Under the pieces are notes generated by a model. The model saw only the letters and a list, made by a program, of their open reading frames with translations, searched no databases and was not told the DNA's origin. Below are positions 57,305 to 64,000 of a stretch of 64,000 bases of DNA, piece by piece (position 1 is the stretch's first letter; every line of letters begins with the position of its first letter). The stretch covers positions 992,001 through 1,056,000 of the forward strand of contig JAHLMK010000016.1 in assembly GCA_019915135.1 (NCBI GenBank). The letters are read 5' to 3'. The position numbers and the translations under genes are program-made. The DNA comes from Strobilurus pachycystidiatus. Taxonomy: Eukaryota > Basidiomycota > Agaricomycetes > Agaricales > Physalacriaceae.

Positions 57305-57490
57305 GGAGTCAAATATAGGCATTGCGTCGTAGAAGATACCTGGCATGAAGTAATCTGCAGCAGGCAGAAGTTCTTCTGGCGTGGCTCTACATGGCCCCAT
57401 AGTGTATAGAGTGTTGATGGGAAAGATTCCAGTCTCCGTGTTGAAAGCACTACTATCAATATACACGAGTTGAACGTTGAAACGATATTG
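57305..57490 (-). other. Possible orphan coding fragment
   Basis: One minus-strand frame reads like protein for about 60 codons: QYRFNVQLVYIDSSAFNTET, then INTLYTMGPCRATPEELLP, then DYFMPGIFYDAMPIFDS, followed by GTAAGT. It has no ATG and no joined exons that I can find. It could be an internal exon of an unrecognised gene or a remnant. The rest of 56573-59041 shows no gene. Confidence 0.3.
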
Positions 57491-58565
57491 CGAGCGCCGC
57501 CCGCAACGACGCCGTGACTATGCTCGGCATCTGGCGTCGGCTAACCACGGCGGAAAAGACGGCACGAGGTATTCCGGCCTGAGCTTGAACCTTAAAAAAG
57601 GCGATGGACGCAGGGTCGCTCGCCGAGGGTGAGGGCGCAAGACGGCGCAGAACGTTGTCGGGAGGTCAAGGGCACTCGTAAAAATGAGCTGCGTGGACAA
57701 AAATCATTGGCAACAACGTGTAGTTTTTACACCCGAAAGGCGTCGTATTATGACCTCGACAGGCTGGTGGATACGTATTGTAACCTCGGCAGGCTGATTT
57801 GGCCCGTGAGGGTTGGTTGTTGAGATATAGAGAATAATTGACCATATGCTGTTCAAGGAGCACCAAACAGCGAGGGAAAAGGCCGTAGGGAGCAGCGTCG
57901 AGATTTGTGATGATGGTGGTAAGTAGATATTGAGTAAATAGGAAGGTGAGGAATGAATGAATGAATGAGGCGCCGAGTTTTTTGATGGCTCGCTAACTTC
58001 GTTCACTGTTCGGATCTATCGGCTAACGAGCGGACTCGTTGAAGACATTTCGACTACGATACGCTGTGGGGGACTTTGGAGCGCAACAGCCGATGGCCTG
58101 GAGGTATTTCTGTGTTGACTCTCAGTCTCTCACGTTGTGTTCGGAGCGCTATGCAAAATTCCCTTTGCTGTTCGGGGTTGCCATGGCCCATGGATGTTGT
58201 TATACTATACTTAATAAGTACCAGCTCAGGCATCCGCTGTGCCTTGCGAGCGCATTTTCTCGTCAAGCAAGGAGACGGACACGCTCTGCCGTACCTCGAT
58301 GCATCCGAGGCTCATCGAAATCCTCCAGATGTTGAAGTGTATCTTAATCTTTTGACATGACCGCACGACCTTCTTTGGGCTTGGTATGCACAGAGGACAA
58401 GTTGCGCACAATGCTTGATATTTAGGATATTTACATTATACTTATGATTAATGTAACATACACAGTCGGTACTTTAGATGGTTTCGTGTAGTTATTCACT
58501 CGCTGAGTCGGGAGACCTGTCAATATGAGTTACAGACGGACGCCGACGTGCCGATATCAATCTGT

Positions 58566-58587
58566 GGAAGGAAGGAAGGAAGGAAGG
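58566..58587 (+). repeat. (GGAA)5 microsatellite
   Basis: Five GGAA units plus GG in a row, in a gene-free stretch. Confidence 0.9.
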
Positions 58588-59041
58588 TGTTGTATTATAC
58601 TCGACAAGGTCCAAGATGAACGGCCGAGTTGTAAGGTATGGAGCTCGAGGCAGCCCAGAGGCAGCCTTGCTGCGCAGTGCGGGCTCGAGCTCGACTCCGA
58701 CGACTCGATCAAAGCGAGGCGAGGCAACCCCGGTCCGCTGGCTTGCCTCGCCTCGCGGCAGCATTACTTAGCGCTGAGCGCTGAGCACTTGATTATTTTG
58801 ACGATTGAAACCTGTTCTCGTTGTGCTCACCATTGGGAGGGTGTTTGAGATCCGGTCTCCGACAATTCGCGCCCGGGACCGCCGAGCGCCTTCCGGAATG
58901 GCTGCTGGAGCACCAAATATACGCCGCCTTCAGCGAGAGAGACACGAGTTGAGTGTCAAGGTTATTCGAAAATGTATGGCTATTTTTGGCTTCTATTCGT
59001 ACACACAAAATGGTCGTCCTTCACAAAGAGTCTCCGGTCAA

Positions 59042-61676
59042 CTAGATTGGCAATGACAACCTATTGTAAGCTCTCCTCTTCGTTTCGAGTTTGGACTGTT
59101 CGCTGTTTCCAAACATGAGGAGTGAGTCTCGGGCCGCGAGGGAGAAGCTTGTTTCATGAGGCAAGTCTCGAGACTCATCACCGCCGGCTCTGTTTGAATC
59201 TGCCTCGCTACAGGCTGGCGGCGATTCGATGTCGGCGGGTTTGTCCGTATTGAGGCTTCTAAAACTCGAACTTACAGACGGTGAACTGGATGAGTTCGAG
59301 ATATCCTGCGAATGGGATGACTCGGCCTTCAGCGATTTGATGTGTGTCGTGGATTTCGCCGGGGAATACTGTGGTGACTCGGAGAGATCCCGTTCGCGTT
59401 TATCCATGTTCACTGCGATGGACCAAGCAGCATATGAACCGTAGCTTTGAAACCAGAGCAATTAGAACACAATTGGGACAACTCTTGGCCAACAGTGAAC
59501 TTACAATTGGGTGCACATGAGTAACGACGTGAAGAATACCAACATAACGCTCAGAGCGACATTGATATCCTTGTGGTACTTCGACAATTTGAGGCCCCAC
59601 CAGATGAGCAGGTACGCGGCAAATGTCATCTTGAATAGGCTGTGACCAGTCAGTACACCCGCAGGTCTGAATGAGGATAGATTACTCACAAGGACTGCAC
59701 TGAAGCAGCCTTCAGCATCAATTGGACACGATGCTTCGGATATCGCAGACGGTACATGAGTAGTCCGATGAATATAGACTGTTCTGTTGTAGCTTGGAAG
59801 AGCCAGATGAGACCCGCTGCCGAAAGAGCTGGGATGAGGGACATCTGAAGGGCGATCAAAAGGAAAATTATGGAGAATAAGGTCTACATGGATCGTCAGT
59901 GAGCTCTCGAGAAACTTCGAGCAGGCAAGGACGGCATACACAGAAGTGGTGAATCAAAAGTGGCCAACGCATATTCGGCCGATAAATGAGTTCAAAAAGG
60001 TCTAAGATCGAGTGAGTCGACGTCTCGGTGTGGTCTATGGACGACCTACATAATCCAGACACGACCGCAGCTGCCAGCCGCCCGACGTTCATGCGATCCA
60101 CGGTGTACTTCTCCGCGAGCACTGGGGAACAGTACAGCTGCAGCACCAAAGCGACCGTTGTATAGAGAGTATTCATTGCATCTACCAGTAATTTCCCTGA
60201 GTCAGTGTCCTCCACGCCAAAGTTCGAAGCTGTTACACGCACAAGTGATGGTATTTCTCCTGTTCTCAAAAGATAAGCCAGGAAAGGTGACTGAAAACCG
60301 CATGAACAGCCTCTCGAGAAGCTTTGCGGAAAGATACAGCAGGAGGATATAGAGGAACGTCGGAATAGCGTACTACGGAGAAGGAAGATCAGCCATGAAG
60401 TGATATTCACCATGAAACAACTCACAAATGCCACCGTCGTGGAGTAAACCTCGAACATGTTGATTTTCATCAACTGAACAAGCGTCGCATCCGGCAATCC
60501 GTTCGTGCCACTTGCGGTAACGTTTGGAGCGACGAGACTTCCCGTGAACGGATAATTGACCGTGCTGTTCACGTAATCGCGCTTGGCTGGTATTGTTAGT
60601 AAGGGACGCATCAGGCTATAGAAGTAAGGTTAACATGCCACAAGTAGATCCTCCATCTGATCCTAGACTTGGGCAGTGCACATCCGGCCGGAACGTGACG
60701 AGGTCTTTGTGTATGTACCTTGATGATCACGAAACTGATGAGATGAGAAAGGAAGGATGATAGGAAGCCATTGTACCTGCAGAAATCTAGGTCGGAATCC
60801 CGCGTCGCGTCAACCAATGTGTTAAAACACACATCAAAGCTAAAGTCATTGATGGGGTCAGCACGAACCGCCGCCAGGTAAATCTCCCACTTACGAGCTG
60901 TACTGCGCGTTGCCGTCAGTGCAATACCGTGTCGCCGCGTTACAGATATCTATTGTCGCTCTTTGCTTGATGAGGGATGCATTCGAGGGGGGAGCAGTGG
61001 TTTGAGAGAGTTCTTTGGCAATCTCGGCGGTCAAAGGAGCTTCCAGGAAGCTCATATAATTATCGAACCCGCGAAAGCTGATATCATAAGCTTCAACCTT
61101 CAAGTTATCGGTAAAACGTATCCACATGTCGGCCTGGAGTGGGACTGCCAGTGAGAGCGTGGCGTGATACATTGAGAAGATCACGCTCGCTGCTACAACG
61201 GAATGCTGTAAGGACATCGATTCGACAGTGGCATTGACGGGGAAGCCGATCAATTGAGTCGTATTGCCTTCAGCGACTTGGTTAGAGACACCGTAGAGCA
61301 GTTCTTTTGAAATTATCAGTGACCCATCATCAGGTGGTGGATCAATACACACCAGTATTGTTTTCTACGCCTGCCAGAGCTTGGGAAGCCCGTCAGCAGT
61401 CTTATTGCGAAGCCGAAGATGTTTGATTACTTACTGATCATCATGTTGACTCGACCGATACAATCCGTGGTCAGCGCTGAGCTATTTCCTGCAAGCGAGA
61501 TGTTGGGTGCGTTCACAACACTGCCAACCATGATTAGGAAAGTGGGATACAGTAGAGCGAGGGCTGCACCTTTCGAGGAATGCTTGGAAGGCGTCGAACA
61601 AGGCGGCCGGCTGAATCGCCAGCGCGCTACGAAACATCGTCGAGACGCAAAGAAGCCCCAGAGTACCGATATACAT
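59042..61676 (-). CDS. Multipass membrane protein with large ectodomain, tandem paralogue B
   Basis: The signal peptide MYIGTLGLLCVSTMFRSALA precedes IQPAALFDAFQAFLE, as in paralogue A. The ectodomain has GNSSALTTDCIGRVNMMI, LIGFPVNATVESMSLQHSVV, SVIFSMYHATLSLAVPLQAD and CNAATRYCTDGNAQY. Membrane spans follow: KINMFEVYSTTVAFV, DAMNTLYTTVALVLQL, LIYRPNMRWPLLIHHFC, LIWLFQATTEQSIFIGLLMY, MTFAAYLLIWWGLKL and INVALSVMLVFFTSLL. The tail is Ser-rich and ends with the conserved RDSLLMFGNSEQSKLETKR and YNRLSLPI. A TATA box 57-64 bp upstream of 61676 supports this start over the ATG at 61720. Function unknown. The strong conservation of ectodomain and tail suggests both copies are under selection. Confidence 0.7.
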
Positions 61677-61732
61677 AGCGAAACGTCGAAGTGAGGTCCT
61701 AGGGATGCTACTCGAGACATATCAGCGCGTCT

Positions 61733-61740
61733 TTTATAAA
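61733..61740 (-). promoter_or_regulatory. TATA box for paralogue B
   Basis: TTTATAAAAG on the minus strand lies about 57-64 bp before the ATG at 61676, matching the position in paralogue A. Confidence 0.5.
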
Positions 61741-62328
61741 TTCCGCGCAGACAGAGAGAGGTAATTGGCAGACGTGCAACTACATGGACGCCGTCGCGGC
61801 TGAAGACATAATGGCTCCGAGGACAGCTGATGCTGGCTCCTCACAGCTCCAGAGTATTTCTCGAGGAGCGTATCACATTTGAATTGGTGCACATCACCAG
61901 AATGCAAAAGGCATCAACCTCTCCCGAGGTGCCCTGAACTTGCATATTTCGGGTGACAAAGTGATTCGCTTTGAGCTAACATGGATAATTGGAGCGTTAC
62001 AGAAGAGTATGAACCTGGCGCGGACCGGCGCGGCAGTGATGAGGGGACTTGATAGTGATACATTGTCGGCTCGGCGAACTGGGCAAGAATCATGGTTGTC
62101 CCAGGTAATGAAAAGTCAAGGGAGTGTTTCCGGAAGTGAAAATGCGCGTTTTCCGAGGTTCTCTGTGTGCCGCACATCGACAAGGTCGTGGTGCAGGTTT
62201 AACCTGAGTTGAAATTGAAATTCTGCACCGCCACTGCCCGATACCCGTGATGTCATTTTCAGGGTGAACATATCCGCCCAAATCCGTCCTAGCCTCCGGA
62301 CATCCTTCACCGCTTCTTCTTCGCAACC

Positions 62329-63177
62329 ATGCCCGCGTCACCCAGTAAACTGCGTGCAAAGAGAGACGGTACTCCTACCATCGTAAGATCCCTTTGTTGA
62401 GCTCTCCATAAACCCATTGATAGTAATTCCAACAAGAAACGGAACGAGGCAGGGAAACAGTACAAATTGAAGCCCGCCGATCTTGATACCTTGTTACCCG
62501 TTAGGGTCGCCATAAACATGTACGGCGGAGACACGAAATGGTACAATACAGGAGATGTGGAAAGACTCTCCAAGGAACTGAAGGACGATCCATCCTCTTC
62601 TGCTGTTGTCGGCCTTCCAGCTTGTACCGTCAAGAAGAGAGGTGGAACAATACTGAAAACCCAGGCCATGGAAAATTTCAAGGCCAGTCCGGTTCATCTG
62701 ATTTCTGAAACCATCCATTGATACTCTTCCAGCTCGATGCAGCCCAGATGGACACCATCAAGCCCAGACAGATCAAACCGAATCCTCATGATAGCTCCCT
62801 GCACATGTACATCTATAATCTCGTGGACGTTGAAGTCCGACCTTTCTTCCGTGATCATCTTACACGCACTGAAACTTTCACAGGACCTATCTCGAAGCGT
62901 CCGTGGTCTGCCACCGATCCAGCGGTCCCCGCGAAAGTCACCCACCAAGCGCAACAGCCCCAAGAAGGCCCCGAACGCACCTGTCGCTGGGCCCAGCAGG
63001 CAAGTGTACGAAGACGACTTCGACGAAAATCCGTTCGACGGTCTAACGCACGACCAAGCCGACGACCTCCGTGAGTAGTTTCCTACTACACGTTATCAGA
63101 AACCTTGTGTCTCATCTGTTTCAGTATGCGAACTCACCGGAATTGTGCCCTCCTCCGCGTTCGTCGACTGGTCCTGA
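62329..63177 (+). CDS. Small protein with two XPA-C-like motifs
   Basis: Starts MPASPSKLRAKRDGTPTI. After a 44-nt intron comes NSNKKRNEAGKQYKLKPADL, leading to MYGGDTKWYNTGDVERLSKE. A second similar block follows: ILKTQAMENFK, LDAAQMDTIKPRQIKPNPH, then MYIYNLVDVE. Each block has the order Lys-Thr-x-Ala or equivalent, an L-x-x-D-L/M-D helix, N-P-H or its remnant, and MY-x-Y-N...DVE. This resembles the XPA/Rad14 C-terminal domain found alone in small fungal proteins. The tail is basic (SPRKSPTKRNSPKKAPN), then acidic (YEDDFDENPFDG), and ends GIVPSSAFVDWS. One intron would need the weak donor GTTCAT. A DNA-linked role is a guess. Confidence 0.5.
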
Positions 63178-63344
63178 GGCCTGAGGTCTGAGTAGATACT
63201 GAGTCCCCGGCAGAAAGTCTTTTACCGTCTTATCTATGTAACCTTATCTCATAAAAATTTAACGATACAGCAAGATATCCGATCTGACCTAGAATACAAT
63301 TATACCAAGCAATACGATAACAAACCAAGCGACAAACTCTCCTG

Positions 63345-64000
63345 GTCACCGCGATGAGTTGCTCCCCGGCGACCCTCCGACCCGATTAGCGTCAATAACA
63401 TCGTTCAGCTGGTGACTCCGCTTCTGAGTGAGATCGAGTTGCTTCTGTAAAAGCCTGCGCCACAGATATCAGCATTGTATCCAAAAATAAGTCTTGCCAC
63501 TCACTTCACGGAATTTTCCAATTCCCCGACACGATCCTTTGCGCCTTGTCGCTCGCGCTTCACCCGTTCCTCAGCTGCCTTCAGCCGCGCCTCATACTCC
63601 TTGACGCGTGCCTCCCATTTGCTGTCCGCCGCTGTGCTCTTCTGACTGAGCTGCGCAAGCTTCTCCTCCGTCGCTAGTAGCTGGTTCTGGGCGTTGTTCA
63701 AACGCCGCTCCGCGTTCACAGCACGCGTACTTAAAGACCGTAATTCCATGGAGTCCGTCTGGCCAGGACGCTTCATCCCTGCGAGCTGAGCGGCCATCTC
63801 GGCGTTGGTGGTCTGTCAATATGATTTGAGTAAGCTATTCGAAAGACCAAAATGCACAAACCTTGATAGCTTCCAGCTCTCCCTCCTTCGAGTTGAACTT
63901 CTTCCGCCAGCCCTGCTTCACCTCTGCATACGCCTTCACACTCGCCTCAAACTTGTCGATCTGCTTCCACCTCGTGTCGAGCTGTTTCCGCATATCATTC
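63345..64000 (-). CDS. Coiled-coil protein, C-terminal part (runs off window)
   Basis: Only the C-terminus is in the window and the frame is open to the right edge. The order is MRKQLDTRWKQIDKFEASVK, YAEVKQGWRKKFNSKEGELE, then heptad-rich sequence (AERRLNNAQNQLLATEEKLA, RLKAAEERVKRERQGAKDR). After one more intron comes LLQKQLDLTQKRSHQLNDV, and the protein ends GGSPGSNSSR at 63345. It is a long amphipathic coiled coil. No domain name can be given. Confidence 0.65.

Noticed and set aside
63173..63205. CTGAG-rich stretch similar to 10397-10420
   Set aside because: The match is short and simple in sequence. It may be chance, so I do not call a second Helitron end.
1..64000. CRISPR arrays, bacterial operons, riboswitches
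   Set aside because: The DNA is fungal. No spaced identical repeats of that type occur and none would be expected.

Overview
This 64 kb window is nuclear DNA of a filamentous basidiomycete, most likely an Agaricomycete. The grounds are dense genes cut by many 45-60 nt GT-AG introns, F-box proteins, a P450, a DUF6534-like membrane protein, and uncharacterised multi-copy genes of the kind common in mushroom genomes. No prokaryotic or organellar signal, rRNA or tRNA was recognised. All gene models were spliced by hand from frame, splice sites and homology recalled from memory, so exon ends are predictions.

Layout. 0-8.7 kb is an accessory stretch: two tandem paralogues of an unknown gene (362-1120 and 3409-4162, same intron positions) separated by a degenerate head-to-head repeat array around a poly-A run, then an unknown proline-rich gene (minus strand) and an unknown 371-residue gene (plus strand). 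8.7-20.4 kb is the most striking part. The DNA polymerase delta small subunit gene (minus) and a KES1/OSH4-type oxysterol-binding protein gene (plus) are divergent neighbours, and an 8 kb Helitron lies between their start codons. Its Rep-helicase reading frame runs from 18414 to 10454 with one intron and a single in-frame TGA.

20.6-40.2 kb is ordinary gene space: F-box protein, secreted type-B carboxylesterase, DUF6534-like membrane protein, kelch protein, LCB3-type sphingoid-base-phosphate phosphatase, amino-acid permease and cytochrome P450. 40.4-48.8 kb holds four minus-strand copies and one broken copy of a small unknown gene, interspersed with an HNH-domain gene, an unknown acidic protein and an F-box protein with N-terminal membrane segments. 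49.7-53.3 kb has a dual-specificity phosphatase with an altered signature, a single-pass membrane protein and an alpha/beta hydrolase. 53.9-61.7 kb holds two tandem paralogues of a secreted-type multipass membrane protein. The window ends with a small protein carrying two XPA-C-like motifs and the C-terminal part of a coiled-coil protein that runs off the edge.

How they relate: apart from the tandem families, I see no metabolic cluster. The main stories are transposition into an essential divergent promoter and recent local gene-family expansion.
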